Source: Streptomyces sp. NRRL F-525 (GTDB taxonomy: Bacteria; Actinomycetota; Actinomycetes; Streptomycetales; Streptomycetaceae). From it: a DNA stretch of 64,000 nt. Position 1 is the first letter of the stretch; the number at the start of each line of letters is the position of its first letter. The translations under genes and the position numbers were made by a program. Below the pieces are notes generated by a model. The model had not been told where the DNA came from. It ran no database searches and saw only the letters and a list, made by a program, of their open reading frames with translations. The stretch is from positions 206,800 through 270,799 of the forward strand of contig NZ_JNXE01000009.1 of NCBI RefSeq assembly GCF_000716605.1, given 5' to 3'. Shown piece by piece: positions 49,283 through 57,540 of the stretch.

Positions 49283-50044
49283 TCAGAACGTCGTCGTCAT
49301 CCCGCCGTCCACCGCGATCGTCTGCCCCGTGATGAACGACGCCGCGTCGCCCGCCAGGAACACCACGATCCCGGCGATCTCCGCCGGCCGCCCCCAACGC
49401 CCCAGCGCGGTACGGCTCTTGAGCCACCGGCCCCACTCGGGATCGTCCGCCAGCCCGGCGTTGACCTCGGTCGCGAACGTCCCCGGGGCGACCGAGTTGA
49501 CCGTCGTACCGCTGGGGCCCAGGTCCGCCGCCAGCGCCCGGGTCAGCCCGTCGAGGCCGGCCTTGGCGGTGGCGTAGGCGACGTCGCCGGTGCGGCCCAG
49601 CTGGCCGACGACCGAGGAGACGTTGATGATCCGGCCCGGGGTGCCGCGCCCGGCCAGCCCCTCGGCGACCGTCCGGCTCAGCGCGTACGCCGAGACCAGG
49701 TGGACGTCCAGCATGTGCGCCAGCTCGTCCGGCGTCATGGCGTCGAGGCCACGCCTGTCCCGGTGCCCGACATTGTTGACCAGCACGTCGATGTCCCCGA
49801 GCCCGCGCACCGCCTCCCGCGCAGCCGCACGGTCGGTCACGTCGAACACGGCGGCCGAGGCGTCCAGCCCGTCCTCCCGCAGCCCGGCGACAGCCGCCTC
49901 CGCGGTGACCGGATCCCGCCCGTTGACCAGCACCCGCGCACCCGCCCTGGCCAGACCCCGCGCCATCTCCAGGCCCAGCCCGCGCACCGACCCGGTCACC
50001 AGGGCCGTACGCCCGCCGAGCGCGAAGTCGTCGTGGCCACCCAT
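49283..50044 (-). CDS. Short-chain dehydrogenase/reductase
   Basis: The 253-residue classical SDR has the NAD(P) motif TALVTGSVRGLGLEMARGLA, the NNVG motif (DVLVNNVGHRD), and catalytic residues in INVSSVVGQ (Ser) and AYATAKAGLDGL (Tyr-x3-Lys). The end ITGQTIAVDGGMTTTF is standard. Substrate unknown. A GGAGG is eight bases before the ATG. The divergent TetR gene at 50101 probably controls it through the operator between them. Confidence 0.9.
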   Translation of the reverse strand: MGGHDDFALGGRTALVTGSVRGLGLEMARGLARAGARVLVNGRDPVTAEAAVAGLREDGLDASAAVFDVTDRAAAREAVRGLGDIDVLVNNVGHRDRRGLDAMTPDELAHMLDVHLVSAYALSRTVAEGLAGRGTPGRIINVSSVVGQLGRTGDVAYATAKAGLDGLTRALAADLGPSGTTVNSVAPGTFATEVNAGLADDPEWGRWLKSRTALGRWGRPAEIAGIVVFLAGDAASFITGQTIAVDGGMTTTF

Positions 50045-50068
50045 CCCGCGACCTCCACCGAGACCGAC

Positions 50069-50094
50069 ACTGAAACACTCGTTTCAGTTACGGT
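50069..50094. promoter_or_regulatory. TetR operator and -10 of the tetR gene at 50101
   Basis: ACTGAAAC and GTTTCAGT with a four-base spacer form a perfect palindrome (50069-50088), followed at once by TACGGT (50089-50094) and six bases to the GTG. Binding here would block both divergent promoters. Confidence 0.75.
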
Positions 50095-50100
50095 AGCGCA

Positions 50101-50724
50101 GTGGGTACGACACCGTCATCACCGCCGTCACAGCCATCACCGCCTTCGCCCCGGCGCACGGAACTCCTCGACGCCTGCTACGGCTACCTCCTGGAGCACG
50201 GCCTCACCGGCCTGTCCCTGCGCCCCCTGGCCGCCGCCACGGGCACCAGCCCGCGCGTCCTGCTCTACCTCTTCGGCAGCAAGGACGAGCTCCTACGCCA
50301 ACTGCTAGCCCGGGCCCGCCACGAACAGGTAGGGATGATGGCCGCCGTCCTGGCGGAGCCGACCAACGCGACCAACGCGACCAACGCGGCCGGTACGGCC
50401 GACGACGGCTTCGACGCCCTGACGGAGAGCCTGTGGACCTTCCTCTCCGCACCGGAACAACGCCCCATGGTGCGGCTGACGTACGAGGCCTTCCTGCTGT
50501 CCCTCACCCACGACCCCGGCCCCTGGGCAGGCTTCGCCGCCGAAGCGGCCCGGGACTGGCTCGACCTCCTCGTACGCGCCCAGCCCCCCGGCACACCATC
50601 GACCCTCGCGGAGACCAGGGCGACCCGAGCACTGGCCCTGATCCGAGGCCTCCTCCTCGACCTACTGGCCTGCGGAGACGACGACCGGGTGAGGGCGGCC
50701 GCGGCCCGCGACTGGCAGCGGTGA
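50101..50724 (+). CDS. TetR-family regulator
   Basis: The 207-residue protein has an N-terminal helix-turn-helix (LLDACYGYLLEHGLTGLSLR, PLAAATGTSPRVLLYLFGSK) and a variable ligand domain with a repeated NATNATNA stretch near residue 80. It probably represses the divergent SDR gene and itself. The GTG start has no ribosome site and is six bases from a TACGGT, so the mRNA is likely leaderless. Confidence 0.88.
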   Translation: MGTTPSSPPSQPSPPSPRRTELLDACYGYLLEHGLTGLSLRPLAAATGTSPRVLLYLFGSKDELLRQLLARARHEQVGMMAAVLAEPTNATNATNAAGTADDGFDALTESLWTFLSAPEQRPMVRLTYEAFLLSLTHDPGPWAGFAAEAARDWLDLLVRAQPPGTPSTLAETRATRALALIRGLLLDLLACGDDDRVRAAAARDWQR

Positions 50725-50809
50725 GCCGACGATGAGCGGGAAATCCCTTACGAGGTAAGCCGACGGCGTGCCGGACCCCTGAGCGATTCCAGTCCCACCC
50801 CCGCCAACC

Positions 50810-51772
50810 TCACACCCGCCCCGGAACGCTCCGCACCGGAAACACCACTCCCGTAAGCCCCTCCGACGCCTCCCACAACCGCTCCGCCGCCTCCACGTCA
50901 CTCGCCGCCGTGCTGCGCCCCACCAGCGTCGGCGCGCCCCGCATCTCACCCATCCCGCTCGGGCCGGCGAAACTCGCGCCCGGAAGATCCTGGGTCGCCG
51001 CGAAGAGCGTCGGCAGAGCACCGCCCTTGTCGTCCTGGGCGACGACCTTGTTGCCGACGGCCATGAGAATGCGGGACACCGGGTTCGCCGTATGGCTCTG
51101 GAGGTTGGTCGCCGCCCAGCCCGGGTGCGCCGCGAGGGAGCGGACGCGCGAGCCCGACTCCGTGAGCCTGCGCTGGAGTTCGAGCGTGAAGAGCAGGTTG
51201 GCGAGCTTGGACTGGGAGTACGCGCGCTGCGGGCTGTAGATCCCGTCCAGGTTCAGGTTCTCGAAGTGGATGATGCCGTCGCCCATCCGGTGCGCGCCGG
51301 AGGAGACGGTCACCACGCGGTCGGTGATGTGCGGCAACAGCAGGTTCGTCAGGGCGAAGTGGCCCAGGTGGTTCGTGCCGAACTGCATCTCGAAGCCGTC
51401 GCGCGTCCGCCGCTCGGGGAGCATCATCACGCCGGCGTTGTTGATCAGCAGGTCCAGCGGCCCGTCCCACCCCTCGGCGAACTCCCGCACGGACGCCAGA
51501 TCCGCGAGATCCAGCCGCCGAACCTCCGTGCTCCCGCCCACCTTGGCCGCCGCGGCCCGCCCCCGCTCCAGGTCCCGTACGGCGAACACGACACGCGCCC
51601 CCGCACGGGCCAGCTCGGCGGCGGCCGCGAACCCGATCCCGCTGTTGGCCCCGGTGACGACGGCGGTACGCCCGGAGAGATCAGGAATCCGCCCGACACC
51701 CCACTTGACCTTGCTCTTGCCTTTGCTCTCGCCCTTGCTACTGCTGCCGATGGTGCTGTCCGTGTTGTCCAT
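50810..51772 (-). CDS. Short-chain dehydrogenase/reductase (retinol-dehydrogenase-like)
   Basis: The 320-residue SDR has [74 protein letters not shown] and [19 protein letters not shown], i.e. the oxidoreductase group near WWOX/retinol dehydrogenases. The C-terminus has [13 protein letters not shown] Ser/Lys-rich N-terminal tail of about 25 residues precedes the fold. A consensus promoter ends seven bases before the ATG. Confidence 0.88.
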   Translation of the reverse strand: MDNTDSTIGSSSKGESKGKSKVKWGVGRIPDLSGRTAVVTGANSGIGFAAAAELARAGARVVFAVRDLERGRAAAAKVGGSTEVRRLDLADLASVREFAEGWDGPLDLLINNAGVMMLPERRTRDGFEMQFGTNHLGHFALTNLLLPHITDRVVTVSSGAHRMGDGIIHFENLNLDGIYSPQRAYSQSKLANLLFTLELQRRLTESGSRVRSLAAHPGWAATNLQSHTANPVSRILMAVGNKVVAQDDKGGALPTLFAATQDLPGASFAGPSGMGEMRGAPTLVGRSTAASDVEAAERLWEASEGLTGVVFPVRSVPGRV

Positions 51773-51779
51773 GCCTCCC

Positions 51780-51808
51780 AATGTAGGCAACGCCAACAAT
51801 GCTGTCAA
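51780..51808 (-). promoter_or_regulatory. Consensus sigma70-type promoter of the SDR gene at 50810
   Basis: TTGACA (51808-51803) and TACATT (51785-51780) are 17 bases apart on the minus strand, and the ATG begins seven bases later, indicating a leaderless mRNA. The palindrome TGTCAATGACA (51803-51813) overlaps the -35. Confidence 0.75.
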
Positions 51809-51871
51809 TGACAACAATGGTGACGCCGACAACAATGCTGACGCCGTCAACATCGGGATACGATGGTTCGC

Positions 51872-52468
51872 ATGCCTGTACGCCCCTATCACCACGGAGA
51901 CCTGCGCTCCGCCCTGCTCGAGAGCGCGGAACGCACCCTGCTGGAGAAGGGGGTCGCGGCGCTGTCCCTGCGCGAACTGGCCCGGGACGTGGGCGTCAGC
52001 CACGCGGCCCCCGGCCGCCACTTCAAGGACAAGCAGGCCCTGGTCGACGCCCTCGCCCTGACCGGCTTCGAGCGCATGGCGAAAGAACTGACCGCCGCGG
52101 ACCACCCCGACCTCCCCCTCGAAGCCCGCCTCACCGAACTGGCCAGGACCTACGTCCAGTTCGCGGTCACGCACGCCGAACTGCTGGAGGTCATGTACTC
52201 CCGCAAGCACGACCCGGACATCTCCGAGCAGCTCCGGTCAGCGGTGGACGGCACGACAACCCAGTTCGTACAGATCGTCACCGACGCCCAGGAACGCGGC
52301 GAGATGATCCCCGGCCCCCCCTGGACCATCGCCCTAGTCATCGGCGCCGCCCTACACGGCACAGCCTCCTTCGCAGCCCAGGGCACCCTCACCCCCGAGG
52401 CCGCGGTATCCGACATCCCCACCCTGATCCACCACTTGCTGAACGGCCTGACACCCCGCCAGCCCTGA
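51872..52468 (+). CDS. TetR-family regulator
   Basis: The 198-residue protein starts [20 protein letters not shown], with the helix-turn-helix [20 protein letters not shown], typical of the HHGDLR group, and a TetR_C domain. The ATG at 51872 is chosen over 51863, because TACGAT (51859-51864) lies seven bases upstream and overlaps the other ATG. It probably controls the divergent SDR gene at 50810. Confidence 0.88.
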   Translation: MPVRPYHHGDLRSALLESAERTLLEKGVAALSLRELARDVGVSHAAPGRHFKDKQALVDALALTGFERMAKELTAADHPDLPLEARLTELARTYVQFAVTHAELLEVMYSRKHDPDISEQLRSAVDGTTTQFVQIVTDAQERGEMIPGPPWTIALVIGAALHGTASFAAQGTLTPEAAVSDIPTLIHHLLNGLTPRQP

Positions 52469-52488
52469 CACCCCGCGAACCCTGATGC

Positions 52489-52545
52489 CCTAAGGGGCGC
52501 GGGGAACTGCGCGACCAGCCACATCGGACCCGCACCCCGCACACA
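52489..52545. repeat. Streptomyces intergenic repeat copy
   Basis: TAAGGGGCGCGGGGAACTGC followed by GCGACCAGCCACATCGG matches the copy at 45529. It lies just after the tetR gene. The rest of the gap to 52690 holds C-rich sequence with no gene. Confidence 0.7.
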
Positions 52546-52689
52546 ACCCAAGCCCCCACCCCGAACCCGGCACAAACCCCAGTCAACGCGCGTCCCGCTG
52601 TGAAGTTCCCGTGGAGAGAGTCAAGCCCGAGCCATCCCCACCCCATCCCGCAGCCACTGATCAGCAATCCCCCAACCCCCTTGAGTAAC

Positions 52690-52760
52690 GCGGAAGTCAG
52701 AATTCCGGAACCCACCTTGTTGTCACGTACTCAACAAGAGATGGTCATCGCGGGCCGCCG
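52690..52760 (+). promoter_or_regulatory. Conserved leader with hairpin before sedolisin gene 1
   Basis: This block is repeated before the second protease gene (54389-54459): CGGAAGTCAG, a stem CTTGTTG/CAACAAG (52716-52738), then AGAGATGGTCATCGCGGGCC. Conservation in both copies, while other flanking DNA differs, marks it as promoter or leader control. A short ORF could start at ATG 52741. Confidence 0.6.
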
Positions 52761-52832
52761 CCCCCACCGGGAACCTCACCGGTGGACCCCCCACCCGCAG
52801 GCCTCTGCCAACCTCTCCCTGGAGGCTGTACG

Positions 52833-54194
52833 TTGCGTACGTCACCCCCCAACTCCCCCCACATACGCGGCAACTGGCGCAGACTCGGCGCCGCCGCCAC
52901 CGCGACCGCCGCACTCCTGCTCGCCGGCCTCGGCACCGCGGCCCACGCGAGCGCCGCCACCACCCCCCACAAGGCGACCGCCAAGACGATCGCCGCCCAG
53001 GTCGCCAAGGCCCACGTGCAGTACACGAAGATCGGCTGCGCCACGACCCCGAAGAAGGGCTTCGCCGCGTGTAACGCCCTCCGTGTCACCGGCGGCACCA
53101 CCGCCTTCATGGAGAAGCAGGCCGCCGTGAAGGGCATCGCGCCCAAGACCATCTCCCCGAAGGCCGCCTCGGACGACCCCACCGGCTACGGCCCGTCGGA
53201 CATCCAGTCCGCCTACGGCCTGGCCGACGCGGCCGCCGACAGCGGCTCCGGCGAGACCGTCGCCATCGTCGACGCCTACGACGACCCGAACGCGGAGTCC
53301 GACCTCGCGACCTACCGTTCGTACTACGGCCTCTCGGCCTGCACGACGGCCAACGGCTGCTTCAAGAAGGTCAGCCAGACCGGCTCGACGACCTCCCTCC
53401 CGACCGCCGACAGCGGCTGGGCCGGCGAGGAGTCCCTCGACGTCGACATGGTCAGCGCGACCTGCCCGAACTGCAACATCCTCCTGGTCGAGGCCAAGTC
53501 GGCGAGCGACGCCAACCTCGGCACCGCGGTGAACGAGGCCGTGAAGCTGGGCGCGAAGTTCGTCTCGAACTCCTACGGCGGCTCGGAGTCCTCCTCCGAC
53601 ACGTCGTACGACACCTCGTACTACAAGCACGCGGGCGTCGCCATCACCGCCAGCGCGGGCGACGAGGCCTACGGCGCCGAGTACCCGGCCGGTTCGCAGT
53701 ACGTCACCTCGGTCGGCGGCACCAAGCTCTCCACGTCCTCCACCACCCGCGGCTGGACCGAGTCCGTGTGGAAGACCAGCAGCACCGAGGGCACCGGCTC
53801 CGGCTGCTCCGCCTACGACGCCAAGCCCACCTGGCAGACCGACACCGGCTGCACCAAGCGCATGATCTCGGACGTCTCCGCCGTCGCCGACCCCGCCACG
53901 GGCGTCTCGGTCTACGACACCTACGGCGACGACGGCACCGGCTGGGGCACCTACGGCGGCACCAGCGCCTCGTCCCCGATCATCGCGAGCGTCTACGCGC
54001 TGGCCGGCACCCCCGGCTCCAGCGACTACCCGGCGTCGTACCCCTACGCCGCGGCCGGCACCTCCGCCCTGAACGACGTGACGAGCGGCAACAACGGCAC
54101 CTGCTCGACGAGTTACTTCTGCACCGCCAAGTCGGGCTACGACGGCCCGACCGGCTGGGGCACCCCGGAGGGCGTGTCCGCCTTCACCGGCTGA
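52833..54194 (+). CDS. Secreted sedolisin (S53) protease, copy 1
   Basis: The 453-residue precursor starts at TTG with GGAGG seven bases before. It has a signal peptide (LGAAATATAALLLAGLGTAA), a shortened pro-region, and a subtilisin-like fold with the sedolisin residues Glu199 and Asp203 (E-x3-D in GEESLDVDM), oxyanion Asp277 (SAGDEAYG) and Ser378 (YGGTSASSP). Cys pairs in LSACTTANGCFKKV and CPNCN suggest disulfides. It is probably an extracellular endopeptidase. The next gene is a close paralogue. Confidence 0.88.
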   Translation: MRTSPPNSPHIRGNWRRLGAAATATAALLLAGLGTAAHASAATTPHKATAKTIAAQVAKAHVQYTKIGCATTPKKGFAACNALRVTGGTTAFMEKQAAVKGIAPKTISPKAASDDPTGYGPSDIQSAYGLADAAADSGSGETVAIVDAYDDPNAESDLATYRSYYGLSACTTANGCFKKVSQTGSTTSLPTADSGWAGEESLDVDMVSATCPNCNILLVEAKSASDANLGTAVNEAVKLGAKFVSNSYGGSESSSDTSYDTSYYKHAGVAITASAGDEAYGAEYPAGSQYVTSVGGTKLSTSSTTRGWTESVWKTSSTEGTGSGCSAYDAKPTWQTDTGCTKRMISDVSAVADPATGVSVYDTYGDDGTGWGTYGGTSASSPIIASVYALAGTPGSSDYPASYPYAAAGTSALNDVTSGNNGTCSTSYFCTAKSGYDGPTGWGTPEGVSAFTG

Positions 54195-54285
54195 CCGCAC
54201 TCCACTCCGCGAGAACCTCCCCGTCGGGTCACGGGGAGCCGCCGGCAAGAGGGGGACGTGGGGTCCCCTCGGCGGAGCAAGTGGC

Positions 54286-54316
54286 AACGGGCCGCGGCAA
54301 CCAGCCGCGGCCCGTT
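54286..54316 (+). terminator. Terminator of sedolisin gene 1
   Basis: AACGGGCCGCGGC and GCCGCGGCCCGTT form a perfect 13-bp stem with a five-base loop, 91 bases after the stop. The same stem follows copy 2. Confidence 0.85.
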
Positions 54317-54388
54317 CGCCGTGCCGTGGGGCCCGACTCCCATGAGAATCCTGTGGGTTTGGTAAAGGGCCAGACCCTGTTCGGTAAG

Positions 54389-54459
54389 CCGGAAGTCAGG
54401 ATTCCAGCAGCCCCTTGTTGTCGCGTACTCAACAAGAGATGGTCATCGCGGGCCGCCCC
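54389..54459 (+). promoter_or_regulatory. Conserved leader with hairpin before sedolisin gene 2
   Basis: It repeats the block at 52690: CCGGAAGTCAGGATTCC, stem CTTGTTG/CAACAAG (54414-54436), then AGAGATGGTCATCGCGGGCC. The stem is identical and the loop differs by one base. Confidence 0.6.
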
Positions 54460-54532
54460 CCACCGCCGGAGAAACCGTGCCGGCGAGACGCACCCGCACT
54501 GCCCCTGTTCCACCGACTCAGGAGGCTGCACC

Positions 54533-55846
54533 TTGCGTACCACGACCCCCAACTCCCCCCACGCGCACGGTAGATGGCGCCGCATAGGGTCCGTCGCCGT
54601 AGCCACCGCCGCACTGGTCTTCACCGGCCTCGGCACCGCCGTACAGGCGGACGCGGCACAGAGCGCCACCACCTCCACCGCGGTGACCTACGCCGCCACC
54701 CCCTGTGCGACCCCCAAGCACACGGGTGACCTCACCTGCAAGTCCTACCGCGTCACCGGCGGCCTCACCGCCTTCCAGAAGATGCAGGCCGCGAAGACCG
54801 GGATCACCCCCAAGGCGGCCGACGCGTCGACCCCCTCCGGCTACAGCCCGACCAACCTCCGGTCCGCCTACGGCCTGACCTCCGCCGCCGCCTCCAACGG
54901 CTCCGGCGAGACGATCGCGATCGTCGACGCGTACAACGACCCGAACGCCGAGGCCGACCTCGCCACCTACCGCTCGTACTACGGCCTTTCGGCCTGCACG
55001 ACGGCCAACGGCTGCTTCAAGAAGGTCAGTCAGACCGGCTCGACCACGTCCCTCCCCACCAGCGACGCCGGTTGGTCCGAGGAGATCTCCCTCGACCTCG
55101 ACATGGCGAGCGCGATCTGCCCGCTGTGCAACATCACCCTCGTCGAGGCCACCAGCGCCAGCTACGCCAACCTCGGCACCGCCGAGAACGAGGCCGTCGC
55201 CCTGGGCGCCAAGTTCGTCTCGAACTCCTACGGCGGCTCCGAGTCCTCCTCGCAGACGTCGTACGACACCTCGTACTACAACCACGCGGGCGTGGCCATC
55301 ACCGTCTCCTCCGGTGACAGCGCCTACGGCGCCGAGTACCCGGCGACCTCCCGGTACGTGACGGCGGTCGGCGGCACCAAGCTCTCCACCTCCTCCACCA
55401 CCCGCGGCTGGACCGAGGCCGTCTGGCGCACCTCCAGCACCGAGGGCACCGGCTCCGGCTGCTCCGCCTACGACGCCAAGCCCACCTGGCAGACCGACAC
55501 CGGCTGCACCAAGCGCATGGAGTCCGACGTCTCCGCGGTCGCCGACCCCGCCACCGGCGTCTCGGTCTACGACTCCTACGGCGTCACCGCCGGCTGGTAC
55601 ACCTTCGGCGGCACCAGCGTCTCCGCGCCGATCATCGCCGGCGTCTACGCCCTCGCCGGCACCCCGGCCAGCGGCACCTACCCGGCGCAGTACCCCTACG
55701 ACTACGCGGGCACCTCGTCCCTCAACGACGTGACCAGCGGCTACAACGGCTCCTGCTCGACGGCGTACTTCTGCACCGCCGAGACCGGCTACGACGGCCC
55801 GACCGGCTGGGGCACCCCGGAGGGTGTGTCCGCCTTCGCCAACTGA
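54533..55846 (+). CDS. Secreted sedolisin (S53) protease, copy 2
   Basis: The 437-residue precursor also uses a TTG start with GGAGG seven bases before. Signal peptide VAVATAALVFTGLGTAVQAD. Catalytic residues match copy 1: E-x3-D in EEISLDLDM, Asp in VSSGDSAYG and Ser in FGGTSVSAP. Long segments are identical to copy 1 (for example LSACTTANGCFKKVSQTGST), whereas the pro-region differs more, as expected after duplication. Probably extracellular with a related specificity. Confidence 0.88.
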   Translation: MRTTTPNSPHAHGRWRRIGSVAVATAALVFTGLGTAVQADAAQSATTSTAVTYAATPCATPKHTGDLTCKSYRVTGGLTAFQKMQAAKTGITPKAADASTPSGYSPTNLRSAYGLTSAAASNGSGETIAIVDAYNDPNAEADLATYRSYYGLSACTTANGCFKKVSQTGSTTSLPTSDAGWSEEISLDLDMASAICPLCNITLVEATSASYANLGTAENEAVALGAKFVSNSYGGSESSSQTSYDTSYYNHAGVAITVSSGDSAYGAEYPATSRYVTAVGGTKLSTSSTTRGWTEAVWRTSSTEGTGSGCSAYDAKPTWQTDTGCTKRMESDVSAVADPATGVSVYDSYGVTAGWYTFGGTSVSAPIIAGVYALAGTPASGTYPAQYPYDYAGTSSLNDVTSGYNGSCSTAYFCTAETGYDGPTGWGTPEGVSAFAN

Positions 55847-55934
55847 CGGACGGTGACCTGCCCCCCACCCTGAACTGATCCTCAGTCACATGTCGTGCCA
55901 CAGTGGGTCGTGGGGGCCACACCTGGCACGGGAG

Positions 55935-55965
55935 AACGGGCCGCGGCATCCAGCCGCGGCCCGTT
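55935..55965 (+). terminator. Terminator of sedolisin gene 2
   Basis: AACGGGCCGCGGC and GCCGCGGCCCGTT with loop ATCCA; same stem as at 54286. Confidence 0.85.
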
Positions 55966-56213
55966 CATCATGAGAACATCAAGGCGAACGCCACCGGGTA
56001 ATCAGGGGCTAACGACCAAACCACGGACAGGTTCCGCAGCGGAATCGTTGCCCGGCGTTACCTACCGTGATACACAGAGTGACCGTACGGGGTATTCGTA
56101 CGAAACCCGCCAATCAATGACGCCAAGTCGACATCGGACGGCGCCTTTGTCGGCGACAATGATGCCTGACCTCTGCGCACCTGCAGGGGACGCGGAACTA
56201 CCCATCAGGGGCG
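55966..56213. other. Gap before the type IV secretion-like operon
   Basis: No gene is seen in these 248 bases. It is slightly less GC-rich and should contain the operon promoter. I see no unambiguous -35/-10 pair. Confidence 0.4.
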
Positions 56214-56531
56214 GTGACTTACATGCTCTCTGCGGCCGACAAGGGAGACATCAACACCATCATCGGGGGGATCGCTCCGGACTGGGGCCCCTTCGGCAGC
56301 CTGGGCAACGAGGCGAAGGTGATGATCGAGGTCGTGATGGCGGTCGCCATCCTGCTCTGCCTCGGTATCGCCGTATGGGGTGCGGCCAAACAGCGCATCG
56401 GCGCGACGGCGCTCCGCGACACGTTCAGCGCGGAACAGGGCAAGGGCCTCATCGTCGCCGGCCTGACCGGCGTCTTCATCATCGGCTCCCTCGGCACCCT
56501 CTTCACGATCGTGTACGGCATGGCCGTATAG
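56214..56531 (+). CDS. Small two-helix membrane protein, VirB2-like
   Basis: The 105-residue protein has helices VMIEVVMAVAILLCLGIAVW and LIVAGLTGVFIIGSLGTLFT, separated by a basic loop. Size and topology match VirB2-type pilin/channel subunits. It heads the type IV-like operon. The start may be the GTG at 56214 or the ATG at 56223 (MLSAADKGDI). I cannot assign it by sequence motif alone. Confidence 0.65.
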   Translation: MTYMLSAADKGDINTIIGGIAPDWGPFGSLGNEAKVMIEVVMAVAILLCLGIAVWGAAKQRIGATALRDTFSAEQGKGLIVAGLTGVFIIGSLGTLFTIVYGMAV

Positions 56532-56697
56532 CCGTCCGACCGAAGCCCTTCACCTCTCCCCACCCATCCGTCGTGCCCACCGGCTGAGGTTGCGTCTCCC
56601 TGATGTCGAGTCACCACTCCGCGCCCGCGCGGGAACCAGCACGGCTACCGTCGTACATCCAGGTGTTTCTGGACGACGGCGAAGGGGCGTACCCGGC

Positions 56698-57540
56698 ATG
56701 AGTCCCGGAGACGAACACGAGACCTCCGGCGGTTACGGCGGCACCGGCCAGACCCGCACCCGCTACCCCCAGGGAACAGGCGACGTCTACGGCGGCGCCC
56801 GCCGCGGCGGCAGACCGTCCTCCTCGAAAAGCCTGGTGACGGTCGTCGGAGTCGTCGTCCTCCTCATCGCCGCCATCGCCTTCGCCAACCGCGGCGACGG
56901 CACGTCGTCGTCGAACGACAGCGGCACGACGAGCGGTTCGAAGCCGGACGCCGCGTCCACGGCGGCGACCGGGACGAAGCCGGTGCAGTCGAAGGCGAGC
57001 GGGATCCCGGCCGGGTTCGCACACGACCAGCAGGGCACGGAGAGCGCGGCGACCAACTACGCCACGGTGCTCGTCTCGGCGGACATCCTCAAGCCGTCCC
57101 GGCGCAGCGAGATCGTGCAGCAGGTGTTCACGGCCGACAAGCAGACGGCGCTGGAGAGCAGCCTCGACCAGGCCTACTCCAAGGACTTCCTGAGCAAGCT
57201 CGGCCTGGACGAGAACGGCAACGCGACAGCGGGCAACACCTACATCTCCCGCACCGTGCCCATCGGCACCAAGGTCACGGGCTACTCGGACACCGTGGCG
57301 ACGGTGGAGGTCTGGTGCACCGGGCTGTACGGCACCGCGGGCACGGCCTCGACGAACCCGGTGACCAGCGACTGGTTCACCCTGACGCTCCACCTGCGCT
57401 GGGCCGACAACGACTGGAAAGCCGACAGCTTCTCCCAGAAGGACGGCCCAGCCCCCGTCCCCGGCGACAACAAGGCATCGACCGCCGACGCCATGGCCAA
57501 GGCCGTCCAGGAGTACGGAGGGTTCACCTATGCCCGGTAA
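56698..57540 (+). CDS. TcpC/VirB8-like conjugation-type protein
   Basis: The 280-residue protein has a Gly/Arg-rich cytoplasmic tail, one membrane helix (SLVTVVGVVVLLIAAIAFAN) and an outside domain (TNYATVLVSADILKPSRRSE; TVATVEVWCTGLYGTAG; WFTLTLHLRWADNDWKADSF) that ends in the strand pattern of NTF2-like VirB8/TcpC domains. It should be a structural part of a type IV channel. Its stop lies 11 bases inside the next gene. Confidence 0.65.
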   Translation: MSPGDEHETSGGYGGTGQTRTRYPQGTGDVYGGARRGGRPSSSKSLVTVVGVVVLLIAAIAFANRGDGTSSSNDSGTTSGSKPDAASTAATGTKPVQSKASGIPAGFAHDQQGTESAATNYATVLVSADILKPSRRSEIVQQVFTADKQTALESSLDQAYSKDFLSKLGLDENGNATAGNTYISRTVPIGTKVTGYSDTVATVEVWCTGLYGTAGTASTNPVTSDWFTLTLHLRWADNDWKADSFSQKDGPAPVPGDNKASTADAMAKAVQEYGGFTYAR

